A stretch of 64,000 bases of DNA from Rhizobium johnstonii 3841 (GCF_000009265.1 NC_008380.1:4857501-4921500), one strand, 5' to 3'. Counted from the stretch's first letter, positions 45,863 to 54,585 are shown. Notes: generated by a model from the sequence alone, not told the origin. Numbers and translations are program-made.

Positions 45863-47407
45863 ATGATGCGGAGAATCAGACTGGACAGCTTGACGACGTG
45901 GAAATCGCCCGCGCTTTCCAGTGATGCCATCTCCGCGCCGCGGCGCTTCGCGCGTCGCATGCTGCTGCTTTCGGCCCTCGCAATGGCGCTGAATGGCTGT
46001 CAATCGCTGATCGACCAATCCTATCAGCCCAGTGTTTCGCCTTCTTCCAATCCGCAGATCGTCGACGAGGTGCAGAAGAACGACCCGCGCGCGGCGATGG
46101 GCGCCCGTGAGCATCCGCGCATCGTGGCCAGCTACGGCGGCGAATACAAGGACGCCAAAACCGAGCGCCTCGTCGCCCGCATCGCCGGCGCGCTGACGGC
46201 GGTGTCGGAAAATCCGAGCCAGTCCTACCGCATCACCATCCTGAATTCGCCGGCGATCAACGCCTTCGCGCTGCCGGGCGGTTATCTCTACGTCACCCGC
46301 GGCCTGCTCGCCCTTGCCAACGACGCCTCGGAAGTCGCTGCCGTGCTGTCGCACGAAATGGGCCACGTGACGGCAAACCACGGCATCGAGCGGCAGAAGC
46401 GCGAAGAGGCTGAGGTCATCGCCAGCCGCGTCGTCGCCGAGGTCCTCTCCAGCGACATCGCCGGCAAGCAGGCGCTTGCCCGCGGCAAGCTGCGGCTCGC
46501 CGCCTTCTCCCGCCAGCAGGAGCTGCAGGCCGACGTTATCGGCGTGCGCATGCTCGGCGAAGCCGGCTACGACCCCTATGCCGCCGCCCGGTTCCTCGAT
46601 TCGATGGCCGCTTACAGTCGCTTCATGTCTGTTGATCCCGAAGCCGACCAGAGCCTCGACTTCCTGTCGAGCCATCCGAATTCGGCCCAGCGCATAGAAC
46701 TTGCCCGCACCCACGCCCGCGCCTTCGGCCAGGAAGGCTCGGTCGGCGACAAGGGTCGCAATTATTATCTCGACGGCATAGACGGACTGCTCTACGGCGA
46801 CAGCCCAGAGGAAGGCTATGTGCGCGGGCAGACCTTCCTGCATGGCGGTCTCGGCATCCGCTTCGACGTGCCGCCGGATTTCCACATCGACAACAAGGTC
46901 GAAGCGGTGATGGCCACCGGCCCGAACGACATTGCCGTCCGCTTCGACGGCGTCGCCGACAATCAGAACCAGAGCCTCACCAACTATATCTCCAGCGGCT
47001 GGGTGACCGGCCTCGACCCGTCGACCATCCAGCCGATCACCATCAACGGCATGGAAGCAGCCACCGCGCGCGCCAGCGCCGACCGCTGGGATTTCGATGT
47101 GACCGTGATCCGCAACAATTCGCAGATCTTCCGTTTCCTGACCGCCGTGCCGAAAGGTAGCGGCGCCCTCGAGCCAACGGCCAATGTGCTGCGCGCGAGT
47201 TTCCGGCGCATGACGCCGGCAGAGGCCGCCTCGCTGAAGCCGCTGCGCATCCGTGTCGTCACCGTCCGGCCGGGCGAGAACATCTCGACACTCGCCGCCC
47301 GCATGATGGGCACAGACCGCAAGCTCGATCTCTTCAAGCTCATCAACGCCCTGCCCACGGGTGCAGCCGTTGCAACAGGCGATCGCGTCAAGATCATCGC
47401 CGAATAA
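45863..47407 (+). CDS. Lipoprotein M48-family metalloprotease with C-terminal LysM-like domain
   Basis: A 514-residue zinc peptidase. A lipoprotein signal (RRMLLLSALAMALNGC, lipobox LNGC) indicates attachment to an envelope membrane. The zinc site HEMGH lies in AVLSHEMGHVTANHGIER, with the third ligand glutamate in RQQELQADVIG. It resembles BepA-type proteases that assist outer-membrane protein assembly. The last about 50 residues (IRVVTVRPGENISTLAARMMGTDRKLDLFKLINAL) look like a LysM-type or LysM-related fold. ATG 45863 is chosen because the frame to 45806 begins at TTG. The gene is monocistronic. Confidence 0.87.
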   Translation: MMRRIRLDSLTTWKSPALSSDAISAPRRFARRMLLLSALAMALNGCQSLIDQSYQPSVSPSSNPQIVDEVQKNDPRAAMGAREHPRIVASYGGEYKDAKTERLVARIAGALTAVSENPSQSYRITILNSPAINAFALPGGYLYVTRGLLALANDASEVAAVLSHEMGHVTANHGIERQKREEAEVIASRVVAEVLSSDIAGKQALARGKLRLAAFSRQQELQADVIGVRMLGEAGYDPYAAARFLDSMAAYSRFMSVDPEADQSLDFLSSHPNSAQRIELARTHARAFGQEGSVGDKGRNYYLDGIDGLLYGDSPEEGYVRGQTFLHGGLGIRFDVPPDFHIDNKVEAVMATGPNDIAVRFDGVADNQNQSLTNYISSGWVTGLDPSTIQPITINGMEAATARASADRWDFDVTVIRNNSQIFRFLTAVPKGSGALEPTANVLRASFRRMTPAEAASLKPLRIRVVTVRPGENISTLAARMMGTDRKLDLFKLINALPTGAAVATGDRVKIIAE

Positions 47408-47431
47408 AAAAGGCCCGGCTTGCGCCGGGCC
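47406..47431 (-). terminator. Rho-independent terminator of rpoH2
   Basis: An 8-bp stem (GGCCCGGC / GCCGGGCC) with a TTGC loop is followed by TTTTTT on the minus strand. It overlaps the end of the convergent M48 gene; a U-tract on the plus strand is lacking. Confidence 0.8.
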
Positions 47432-47460
47432 AGTCTGTGCTGCTGGAGGGGATAAACATC

Positions 47461-47518
47461 TCGCGCAAAACTGTGCGGCGGTTTTGCGACAATGACCGAA
47501 AGCGCGACGCGCTTTCGG
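47461..47518. repeat. Rhizobial intergenic palindromic repeat, copy 2
   Basis: Two modules occur: CGCGCAAAA...TTTTGCG (47462-47488) and a perfect 10-bp palindrome CCGAAAGCGC-GAC-GCGCTTTCGG (47496-47518). The order and cores match the element at 55651-55757. It abuts the rpoH2 stop codon. Confidence 0.65.
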
Positions 47519-47519
47519 T

Positions 47520-48383
47520 TCAGGCGTAGGCCGCCATATGCGGATCGGCGCTGACGAGCGCGCTGCGAAGCTTCTCCATCGCCCGGCTTTCGATCTGACG
47601 CACGCGCTCCTTGGAAATGCCGAGATCGGCACCGAGCTCTTCGAGCGTGGCGCCATCTTCCGCCAGTCGCCGGGCGCTGATGATCTTCATCTCGCGTTCG
47701 TTGAGATGTTTCAGCGCCGAGGCGAGCCAGACGCGGCGGCGCTCGCCGTCGATCATGTTGGACACCTGCTCGTCCGGCAGGGGATCGTCGCTGACGAGGA
47801 AGTCCATCTTCTCCGCGCTCTCGGCATCGCCGGAGACCGAAGGCGCCTGCAGCGAGGCGTCATTGCCGGAAAGCCTGGCATCCATCGTCTGCACATCCGA
47901 GAGGCTGACGCCGAGGGCCGCGGCGATTTCCTGGTGAATGGATTGCAGCGTCAGCTGCGTGTCACCCTTGGCGAGCTTGGCGCGCAGACGGCGCAGATTG
48001 AAGAACAGCGCTTTTTGCGCCGAACTCGTGCCACCGCGCACGATCGACCAGTTGCGCAGGATATAATCCTGGATCGACGCCCTGATCCACCAGCTTGCAT
48101 AGGTGGAAAAGCGCACGTCGCGCTCCGGCTCGAAGCGGGCGGCGGCTTCGAGCAGACCGACATAGCCCTCCTGCACCAGATCGCTCATCGGCAAGCCGAA
48201 ATTGCGGAACTTGCCGGCCATGGATATCACGAGGCGCATATGGGCCATGGCGATCTGATTGCGCGCGCCGCGGTCGTCATGATCCTTCCAACGAGTGGCG
48301 AGATCGTGCTCTTCCTGACGGGCGAGGTAAGGCGCGGCCATCGCGATTTTGATCATGCGCCGATCTGCAGACATGTTCTTCAT
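47520..48383 (-). CDS. rpoH2: RNA polymerase sigma-32 factor, RpoH2 type
   Basis: A 287-residue heat-shock family sigma factor. Region 2 (NQIAMAHMRLVISMAGKFRNFGLPMSDLVQEGYVGLLEAAARFEPERDVRFSTYASWWIRASIQDYILRNWS) is followed by the RpoH box QKALFFNLRRLRAKL, and region 4.2 by TLEELGADLGISKERVRQIESRAMEKLR. ATG 48383 has GGGAG 6 nt upstream and gives the usual length; the frame to 48479 is rejected. Rhizobia have two rpoH genes, and I assign this as rpoH2 by its sequence and its stress promoter. It recruits polymerase to oxidative and general-stress genes. Confidence 0.88.
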   Translation of the reverse strand: MKNMSADRRMIKIAMAAPYLARQEEHDLATRWKDHDDRGARNQIAMAHMRLVISMAGKFRNFGLPMSDLVQEGYVGLLEAAARFEPERDVRFSTYASWWIRASIQDYILRNWSIVRGGTSSAQKALFFNLRRLRAKLAKGDTQLTLQSIHQEIAAALGVSLSDVQTMDARLSGNDASLQAPSVSGDAESAEKMDFLVSDDPLPDEQVSNMIDGERRRVWLASALKHLNEREMKIISARRLAEDGATLEELGADLGISKERVRQIESRAMEKLRSALVSADPHMAAYA

Positions 48384-48476
48384 TTCGATCTCCCGAAACA
48401 GGCCTCTCGCCCTGAAATGAACAATAAAACTCATCTTCCGGAACATCGCTGTCCGGATTGAATGGGGTTCTGAATG

Positions 48477-48513
48477 CATAAAAGCCTCGCCCCTGGACTT
48501 TTCAGGGGGAGGC
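48477..48513 (-). terminator. Terminator-like hairpin between the small ORF and rpoH2
   Basis: GCCTCCCCCTG and CAGGGGcGAGGC (one bulged base) form an 11-bp stem with a short A-rich loop, followed by TTTTATG on the minus strand. It lies 12 bp after the small ORF stop and about 94 bp before the rpoH2 start. Confidence 0.7.
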
Positions 48514-48524
48514 CCTATTTCTCA

Positions 48525-48596
48525 TCATGTGCCGGTAAGACGGCTGGGCAGGATCTGTTTCTTCACCTTGCCGAATGGGCAATATAGAAAAGGCAT
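48525..48596 (-). CDS. Small ORF, 23 residues, upstream of rpoH2
   Basis: ATG 48596 is preceded by AGGAG with a 6-nt spacer, a near-ideal ribosome site. The product begins MPFLYCPFGKVKKQ and ends in TGA at 48525. It sits downstream of an EcfG-type promoter (48682-48706) and just before a terminator-like hairpin. It may be a leader peptide for rpoH2 attenuation or an independent stress peptide. The cysteine and lysine-rich centre is the only visible feature. No family is recognised. Confidence 0.5.
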   Translation of the reverse strand: MPFLYCPFGKVKKQILPSRLTGT

Positions 48597-48681
48597 GATC
48601 CGCTCCTCATCGAACATTGACGGAATAGCAGTTCGCCCGTGAGGCCATTGCCCGACGAGCAGTCCGCAATTACGTGTGATA

Positions 48682-48706
48682 AACGCGGCAGTCGGGAAAA
48701 AGTTCC
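48682..48706 (-). promoter_or_regulatory. EcfG (RpoE2)-type general stress promoter
   Basis: On the minus strand GGAAC (48702-48706) is followed by 16 bp and CGTT (48682-48685), an exact match to GGAAC-N16/17-CGTT. It begins 5 bp after the carD terminator and reads into the small ORF and rpoH2. rpoH2 is a known RpoE2 target in Sinorhizobium. Confidence 0.78.
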
Positions 48707-48710
48707 AATA

Positions 48711-48740
48711 AAAAAACCCGGCTCGAAGGCCGGGTTTTTT
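48711..48740. terminator. Bidirectional terminator after carD
   Basis: A perfect 12-bp stem of AAAAAACCCGGC with GCCGGGTTTTTT, about 22 bp downstream of the carD stop on the minus strand. Confidence 0.9.
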
Positions 48741-48761
48741 GACAGAAAAAACAGGGTCGCT

Positions 48762-49334
48762 TTATGCGGCTTCGTCCTGTGAATCATCTTCTTCGATGGC
48801 CTTGCCGCGCTTCGGACCCTTGTTGAGATTGGTCTCGACGAGGCGGACGGCTTCGGTTTCCGACATCTTGTTGACCGCGGCGATTTCGCGCGCCATGCGG
48901 TCGAGCGCAGCCTCATAAAGCTGGCGCTCGGAATAGGACTGTTCAGGCTGATTCTCGGCACGGTAGAGATCGCGCACGACTTCAGCGATGGAAATCAGGT
49001 CGCCGGAATTGATCTTGGCATCATATTCCTGGGCGCGGCGGGACCACATGGTGCGCTTGACGCGCGCCTTGCCCTGCACGACCTTCAAAGCACGCTCGAC
49101 GAAATCCGTTTCCGAAAGCTTGCGCATACCAATGCTCATCGCCTTCGCGACCGGAACCTTCAGACGCATCTTGTCCTTCTCGAAATCGATAACGAAAAGT
49201 TCGAGCTTCATGCCGGCAACTTCTTGCTCTTCGATAGCGGTGATGGTACCGACGCCATGGGCGGGGTAGACGATCGATTCACCGGTCTTGAAGCCGTGAC
49301 GTGCTGTAGAAGGTTTTTTCTGCTGAGTCGTCAT
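48762..49334 (-). CDS. carD: CarD-family RNA polymerase-binding regulator
   Basis: A 190-residue protein with an N-terminal RNA-polymerase-interaction Tudor-like domain (FKTGESIVYPAHGVGTITAIEEQEVAGMKLELFVIDFEKDKMRLKVPVAKA) and a helical C-terminal domain that contacts promoter DNA (KRTMWSRRAQEYDAKINSGDLISIAEVVRDLY...SYSERQLYEAALDRMAREIA). It stabilises open complexes, especially at rRNA promoters. ATG 49334 is used; the frame to 49343 would need TTG. A GGGAG lies 12 nt upstream, rather far. It ends with a strong terminator. Confidence 0.93.
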   Translation of the reverse strand: MTTQQKKPSTARHGFKTGESIVYPAHGVGTITAIEEQEVAGMKLELFVIDFEKDKMRLKVPVAKAMSIGMRKLSETDFVERALKVVQGKARVKRTMWSRRAQEYDAKINSGDLISIAEVVRDLYRAENQPEQSYSERQLYEAALDRMAREIAAVNKMSETEAVRLVETNLNKGPKRGKAIEEDDSQDEAA

Positions 49335-49727
49335 TCTATTCAAAAACTCCCTGTTACGCTTCCGGCGGCGGCCGGAGCCGGGTCAGTCAGGCCCGGGTGA
49401 GACGGTAGTATCCGTCGGGTGACTTCACTCTGGTCCCATCGGGCAAAAGCAAAGACTTCTTGCGCACGATCTTGGGACCCGGCGCTCAAAGCGTTGATAT
49501 GTCACGGAAACCGTGTACGGATTTGTTTTGCTTTCGTGATGGTTTTGGGCATGCGTTATGCCACAAATGGAACAGTAGACGAAACCTATCATAAAAATAT
49601 GAGGAAATCAATAATTTGCTTCGCTTGAGTCATGCGGGCAACACATGTCACCCATATGCCTCACGCAGCTTTTAAAACGTTTTGCCCTGCGGTCGCCCGA
49701 ATCCCGGGGCCGAATGTGGGCGCTGTC
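49335..49727. other. Intergenic region upstream of carD
   Basis: A 393-bp gap. The part next to carD is GC-rich with short inverted repeats around 49360-49395, so a structured leader is possible. The 49500-49640 part is A/T-rich and probably holds the carD promoter, but no clear -35/-10 pair was found. Its far end is the 3' region of fdxA. No small ORF is supported. Confidence 0.3.
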
Positions 49728-50066
49728 TCAATCGCCGGAACCGGGCTTCTCCGAAAAATACTTTTCGAATTTTCCGGTCTCGCCATCCATGTCCTTGGCC
49801 TCGGGCAACGGATCCTTCTTGACCGTGATATTCGGCCAGATCGTGGCATATTCGGTATTGATTTTCAGCCATTTGTCGAGGCCCGGCTCGGTATCGGGCT
49901 TGATCGCCTCGGCGGGACATTCAGGTTCGCAGACGCCGCAATCGATGCATTCGTCGGGATGGATGACGAGGAAATTCTCGCCCTCATAGAAGCAGTCGAC
50001 AGGGCAGACTTCCACGCAATCAGTATATTTGCACTTGATGCAATTGTCGGTCACGACATAGGTCAT
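49728..50066 (-). CDS. fdxA: 7Fe ferredoxin FdxA
   Basis: A 112-residue ferredoxin of the FdxA type. The first cluster region has CIKCKYTDCVEVCPVDCF and the second CIDCGVCEPECP, giving one 3Fe-4S and one 4Fe-4S site. The C-terminal extension (PDTEPGLDKWLKINTEYATIWPNI) is typical of the 7Fe family. It is a soluble low-potential electron carrier. ATG 50066 has GGAG 6 nt upstream. It lies downstream of the S4 protein gene with a 194-bp gap and may have its own promoter. Confidence 0.94.
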   Translation of the reverse strand: MTYVVTDNCIKCKYTDCVEVCPVDCFYEGENFLVIHPDECIDCGVCEPECPAEAIKPDTEPGLDKWLKINTEYATIWPNITVKKDPLPEAKDMDGETGKFEKYFSEKPGSGD

Positions 50067-50260
50067 GAAGAACTCCAGGATATCCATGCGGATGGGGCCG
50101 GGCAACCTGGAACGTCGCGCCTATCCCCGTGCCGGAGGAAAAGCGTGAGCAGGCTTGGGAGGCAAGCACGCTTCCGGCAGGTTGTCAGTGACCTATCGGC
50201 TTTATCGCCGGATTTCAAGGATAAACGATCTGCAAAAGCCGTCGCCGCAGACAGAGTTTT

Positions 50261-50665
50261 CTAATCCTCGTCCGACATCAGCCTGTCAATTGCACGTCTT
50301 TCCTTTTTGGTCGGACGGCCGGTGCCGGTCGCCCGGATCGCCTGCTCGTAGGGCGTGAGACGTTTTGCCTCATCAGGCGGCGGGGATTGGTCGTCGTAGA
50401 GCAGCCGCGCCTCCTCGTAAGGACCCCGCCGCTCGCCGGCAAGGCGCACGACGAGAACGACATCGCGCCGCTCCAGCGTCAGCTCGATACGGTCGCCCGG
50501 CTTGACCATCTGGCTCGGATAGCTGCAACGCTCTCCGTTGATGCGCACATGGCCCGATTGGATATGGCTCTGCGCCACCGAGCGTGACTTCGCCATGCGC
50601 GCGAAGAACAGCCACTTGTCGATGCGCTGGCGCGAACCGCTTGTCGGCTGTGTCTCCCCGCTCAT
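50261..50665 (-). CDS. S4-domain RNA-binding protein (HslR/Hsp15-like)
   Basis: A 134-residue protein with an S4 RNA-binding domain near the N-terminus (QRIDKWLFFARMAKSRSVAQSHIQSGHVRINGERCSYPSQMVKPGDRIELTL). The basic C-terminus ends KKERRAIDRLMSDED. E. coli Hsp15 recycles stalled 50S subunits carrying nascent chains. It starts 2 bp after the helicase gene stop, so both are probably co-translated; the pair suggests an RNA or ribosome quality-control link (inference). Confidence 0.87.
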   Translation of the reverse strand: MSGETQPTSGSRQRIDKWLFFARMAKSRSVAQSHIQSGHVRINGERCSYPSQMVKPGDRIELTLERRDVVLVVRLAGERRGPYEEARLLYDDQSPPPDEAKRLTPYEQAIRATGTGRPTKKERRAIDRLMSDED

Positions 50666-50667
50666 GA

Positions 50668-53600
50668 CTACTTCTTCATCTGCTCCTTGAGAGCTGCGAG
50701 CTTGGCGAAAGGCGAATCCGGATCGATCGGCTTCTCCTTGCGCGGCGGCTTGGCCTCGAAGCGCAACGGCTGCGAGCCGCCACGATTGTTGTTGCGGTCG
50801 TTGCGATCGTTACGCTCGCCGCGATCCTTGCGATCGCCACGGTCCTGTCGGTCGCCGCGCGGCTGGTCGCCCCGTGGTTGGTTGTTGCGGTCGCCTCTTG
50901 CCTGCTGCGGCCGGCCGCCATCGCGACCGCCGCCTTCCTTGCCGCGATTCTGGCGATTGTTGTCGCGGCCGTCGCCGCCGCGATTGCCCTCGCCGCCTTC
51001 ACCGCCGCCCGGCCGGCGATTGCGGTCGCCGCGCTCCTGGTTTTGACCGCGCTCCTGGCCCTGGCCGCCACGGCGTTCGCCATGCCCGCCGCGCGCCTGG
51101 CGCTGATTGTCGTTGCGGCCGCCAAGACGCCACAGAAGAACCGGCTTCGGTTCCGTCGGCTCGCCGGCTTCCCCAGGAGCAGATCCTGCTTCCTCAGAAG
51201 CCGATACCGCTTCCGCAGGAGCGGAGGTTTCTTCGGCAGCTGAGGCTTCCGCAGGAGCGGATGTCTCGATCGGTTCGGCCGGAGCGGGAGTTTCGACCGC
51301 TTCCGTCACGGGCGCGTCGGCGACCGCCGAAGCCGCCTCGATTGCGGATGGCTCGGCAGCAGTCTCTTCCGCGGCGCCATCGGCATCGTCGTGATCGGCC
51401 TTCTCGGCTGTCTCTTCCGCAGACGTTTGCGGGCTGGCGGCAGGCACGGAGGCCGCATCCTGCGCCGCAAGATGGACTGATGCTTCTTCCGCCTTCACGG
51501 CATCGGCGCGATAGCCGAGACCCTTGAGGATTTCTTCCATGTCCTCGAGCGTCGCCCCGAGGATCGACAGCATCGCCGTCGTCGTCGTGAAGCGGCGGCC
51601 GTCATAGGCGCCCTCCGGACGGTTGTTCTGACCGGGCTTCCACTGCAGCAGCGGACGGATGATATCGGCAAGCCGTTCCAGGATGTCGATGCGCACGGCA
51701 CGCTTGCCAAGGAAACGGAAGCCAGCGAGCTTGTAGAACATCCGCTCATAGCTCGGATCGGTGACCACGGAGGTGCGGCCGGCGGCAAGCACCGGAATGA
51801 GATCGCCGTAGCCCGGCTTGTCGAGACCGTCGTTCTTCAGCGCCCAGAGCAGCGTGATGAGTTCGGCCGGCGCCGGCTTTAGAAGTGCGGGAACGAAGAT
51901 ATGATAGGCGCCGAAACGCACGCCGTAGCGGCGCATGGAGGCACGGGCCTCCTGGTCCAGCGACTTCACCTCCTCGGTCACGTCGCGGCGGAACAGCACT
52001 CCGAGATTCTCGACGAGCTGGAAGGCAAGCCCCTTGGCAAGACCCTGCAGGTCCTCGGCGCGCGACAGGTCGTCGAGCGGCTTCAGCACCGTGCTGATAT
52101 GATGATTGACGAAGCGCTCGATGCGGGCGGCGACGTGATCACGGGCATTGCCCGTCAGTTGTTCGTCGGCGAGCAGGATCACGCGCGGACGCATGATGTG
52201 ATCGCTGCCCGAAAGCCGCGCCACCGGGTCGCCCAGCCAACGGATCAACCCATCCGAACCGATCACCAGATCGCTGTTGCCGGCAGCATGCATCCGGGCC
52301 GCGCGGGCTTCGAACTCGAGCCCGAGCGCCTTCTGCGACGCGGCCTGAACCGCCTTGGCATCCGGTCCGTCCGTTCCCGCCACCGGCGTGAAACGGAATC
52401 CGCTCAACTGCCCTACATGATGTCCTTCAACGAAGACATCGCCATTCACACTGATTTCAGCTTCCAGCATCGCATTCTCTCTCAGGCGCTTCATGAGCAC
52501 AGATGTCCTGCGATCAACAAAGCGTTTCGTCAACCTTTCATGTAACGCGTCGGACAATCGATCTTCGATTTCCCGCGTCTTTTCCTGCCAGTGTGTCGGA
52601 TCGGCAAGCCAACCGGGCCGATTCGAAACGTAGGTCCAGGTCCTTATCTGCGCGATTCGCGCCGAAAGCGTGTCAATTTCGCCATCTGTTCGATCGGAGC
52701 GATGAACCTGCTCCGCAAGAAACTGCTCATTCACCGTGCCATAGCGGACGAGATCGGAAAAGAGGGTCGAGATAAGATCGGCATGTTGTGCTGGGGTGAT
52801 ACGCCGATAGTCGGGAAGCGCGCAAGCCTCCCAAAGTTTTTCGACGCGCGCCGGCCTGTCGGCGAGATCGATGACCTCGGGATAACGCGAAAGCTGTTCC
52901 AGCGCCTGCTGGTCGACTGCAGGCAGCGCCCGCGTCAGCCCCGGCACGCGCGGACCCGCCTCGAGGCTGGCGCGCAGCGACGCGATGGAGGAGAAGTCCA
53001 TCTCCGTCGTCCGCCACTGCAAAACCTTGACATTGTCGAACTCGTGTCCTTCGATGCGCTGCACCAGCTCGTCGTCGAAGGGCGAGACTTGGCCGGTGAC
53101 GCCGAAGGTCCCGTCCCGCACATGCCGCCCGGCGCGCCCGGCGACCTGGCCGAGTTCGCCCGGATTGAGATTGCGGAACTGGTAACCGTCGAATTTCCGG
53201 TCCTGGGCAAAGGCGACGTGATCGACATCGAGGTTGAGGCCCATGCCGATCGCATCGGTCGCCACCAGATATTCGACGTCGCCCGCTTGATAAAGCGCCA
53301 CCTGCGCATTGCGGGTGCGCGGGCTGAGCGCGCCGAGCACGACCGCCGCGCCGCCGCGCTGCCGGCGGATGAGCTCGGCGATAGCATAGACCTCGTCGGC
53401 GGAGAAGGCGACGATGGCCGAGCGCTGCGGCAGCCGGGTGATCTTCTTCTGCCCGGCATAGAAAAGATGCGAAAGCCGCGGCCGCTCGACGATAGTGATG
53501 CCGGGCAGGAGCTGCTGCAGGATCGGCCGCATCGTCGCCGCGCCGAGCAGCAGCGTTTCCTCGCGGCCGCGAAGATGCAGGATGCGGTCGGTGAAGATAT

Positions 53601-53940
53601 GGCCGCGCTCAAGATCGCCGGCGAGCTGCACCTCGTCGATCGCGACGAAGGCGGCCTTGGTCTCGCGCGGCATCGCCTCGACCGTGCAGACAGAAAAACG
53701 CGCATTGGGCGGCGAAATCTTTTCCTCGCCGGTCACCAGCGCCACGTTGTGCGCGCCAACCTTCTCGACCACCCGCGTATAGACCTCGCGCGCCAGCAAC
53801 CGGAGCGGCAGGCCGATCACGCCCGTCCCGTGCGCGACCATGCGCTCGATGGCATAATGGGTCTTGCCGGTATTGGTCGGTCCGAGCACCGCGGTCACAC
53901 CGCGCCCACTCAGAATCATCGGCTGCGAAGTCAGAGTCAT
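50668..53940 (-). CDS. Suv3-like DExH helicase with RG-rich C-terminal tail
   Basis: A 1090-residue helicase. Core motifs: Walker A GPTNTGKTH, motif II IDEVQLAGD, HLRGREETLLLGAATMRP, and motif VI QVAGRAGR, as in mitochondrial Suv3. The helicase core covers about residues 1-400 and a Suv3-type helical region follows. Residues about 800-930 are rich in Ala, Glu and Pro repeats, and about 930-1055 form an Arg/Gly/Asp/Asn low-complexity RNA-binding-like tail ending in KLAALKEQMKK. It is likely an RNA helicase. ATG 53940 is chosen because homology starts there. Alanine-rich and RG-rich parts are probably disordered. Confidence 0.88.
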   Translation of the reverse strand: MTLTSQPMILSGRGVTAVLGPTNTGKTHYAIERMVAHGTGVIGLPLRLLAREVYTRVVEKVGAHNVALVTGEEKISPPNARFSVCTVEAMPRETKAAFVAIDEVQLAGDLERGHIFTDRILHLRGREETLLLGAATMRPILQQLLPGITIVERPRLSHLFYAGQKKITRLPQRSAIVAFSADEVYAIAELIRRQRGGAAVVLGALSPRTRNAQVALYQAGDVEYLVATDAIGMGLNLDVDHVAFAQDRKFDGYQFRNLNPGELGQVAGRAGRHVRDGTFGVTGQVSPFDDELVQRIEGHEFDNVKVLQWRTTEMDFSSIASLRASLEAGPRVPGLTRALPAVDQQALEQLSRYPEVIDLADRPARVEKLWEACALPDYRRITPAQHADLISTLFSDLVRYGTVNEQFLAEQVHRSDRTDGEIDTLSARIAQIRTWTYVSNRPGWLADPTHWQEKTREIEDRLSDALHERLTKRFVDRRTSVLMKRLRENAMLEAEISVNGDVFVEGHHVGQLSGFRFTPVAGTDGPDAKAVQAASQKALGLEFEARAARMHAAGNSDLVIGSDGLIRWLGDPVARLSGSDHIMRPRVILLADEQLTGNARDHVAARIERFVNHHISTVLKPLDDLSRAEDLQGLAKGLAFQLVENLGVLFRRDVTEEVKSLDQEARASMRRYGVRFGAYHIFVPALLKPAPAELITLLWALKNDGLDKPGYGDLIPVLAAGRTSVVTDPSYERMFYKLAGFRFLGKRAVRIDILERLADIIRPLLQWKPGQNNRPEGAYDGRRFTTTTAMLSILGATLEDMEEILKGLGYRADAVKAEEASVHLAAQDAASVPAASPQTSAEETAEKADHDDADGAAEETAAEPSAIEAASAVADAPVTEAVETPAPAEPIETSAPAEASAAEETSAPAEAVSASEEAGSAPGEAGEPTEPKPVLLWRLGGRNDNQRQARGGHGERRGGQGQERGQNQERGDRNRRPGGGEGGEGNRGGDGRDNNRQNRGKEGGGRDGGRPQQARGDRNNQPRGDQPRGDRQDRGDRKDRGERNDRNDRNNNRGGSQPLRFEAKPPRKEKPIDPDSPFAKLAALKEQMKK

Positions 53941-54116
53941 GGGTCCATGCAAATGAGGCGGGGTGGCCCCAGGAAAATCTCGGCTCCTCGATGGAGCTGG
54001 ACAACACATGGACAGCTGCCGCCGCAAACGCAAGGGCAGATTTCAAAATGCACCGGCGATTACGACCTTTGCGAGTCGCCCGGAACGCCCGAATTTCCGA
54101 TTCGGAACAGCGTGAG

Positions 54117-54175
54117 AACGAATCAGCGACGAATCGATGACTCACGCTGATTCAGCTTTTGTTCACGGCTAAGTG
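54117..54175 (+). repeat. GAACGAATC...GTTCAC direct repeat, unit 1
   Basis: The unit begins GAACGAATC, then GACGAATCG, and ends TTTTGTTCACGGCTAA. Two further units occur about 203 and 412 bp downstream. The outer GAAC and GTTC are complementary. Confidence 0.7.
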
Positions 54176-54319
54176 TTGATTTTGAATCACTTTTTCCCAC
54201 TAGATGCTGAATCGCGAGACTCTCTCCTGTTCGCATTTTTGTTATTGTGGGTGACGATTCCCGCACCGATTTTGAACCGCCAAAAATCCGCCCGAAATTA
54301 ACCTCTCGACCAAAGCCTG

Positions 54320-54378
54320 AACGAATCGGAGACGAATCGCTCACTCTATCGTTTTCGCCTTTCGTTCACGGCCAAATC
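54320..54378 (+). repeat. GAACGAATC...GTTCAC direct repeat, unit 2
   Basis: The unit has GAACGAATCGGAGACGAATC and ends TTTCGTTCACGGCCAAA, in the same orientation and length as unit 1. Confidence 0.7.
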
Positions 54379-54528
54379 TGGTAGCGCTAACAGGCCCAGG
54401 CACGAGATGCGGATCGGCGGCAGAGCCCTTCGTCCCGCTCCGCCGCACCAACATTAATCTTTTTGGGAGCCGGATTCAGACGGCGTTAAGGCGGGACGGC
54501 CAATTGTGGCACGCCGATCAAAAACGGA

Positions 54529-54585
54529 ACGAATCGCTGACGAATCGGCGACATCGCGATTTTCCCGCTTTGTTCACCTCAACAT
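54529..54585 (+). repeat. GAACGAATC...GTTCAC direct repeat, unit 3
   Basis: The unit has GAACGAATCGCTGACGAATC and ends CTTTGTTCACCTCAAC. It is slightly more diverged at its 3' end than units 1 and 2. Confidence 0.68.

Noticed and set aside
45563..47656. 697-codon open frame on the minus strand
   Set aside because: It covers the M48 protease gene in antisense; the protease has a complete zinc motif and lipobox, so this frame is the shadow.
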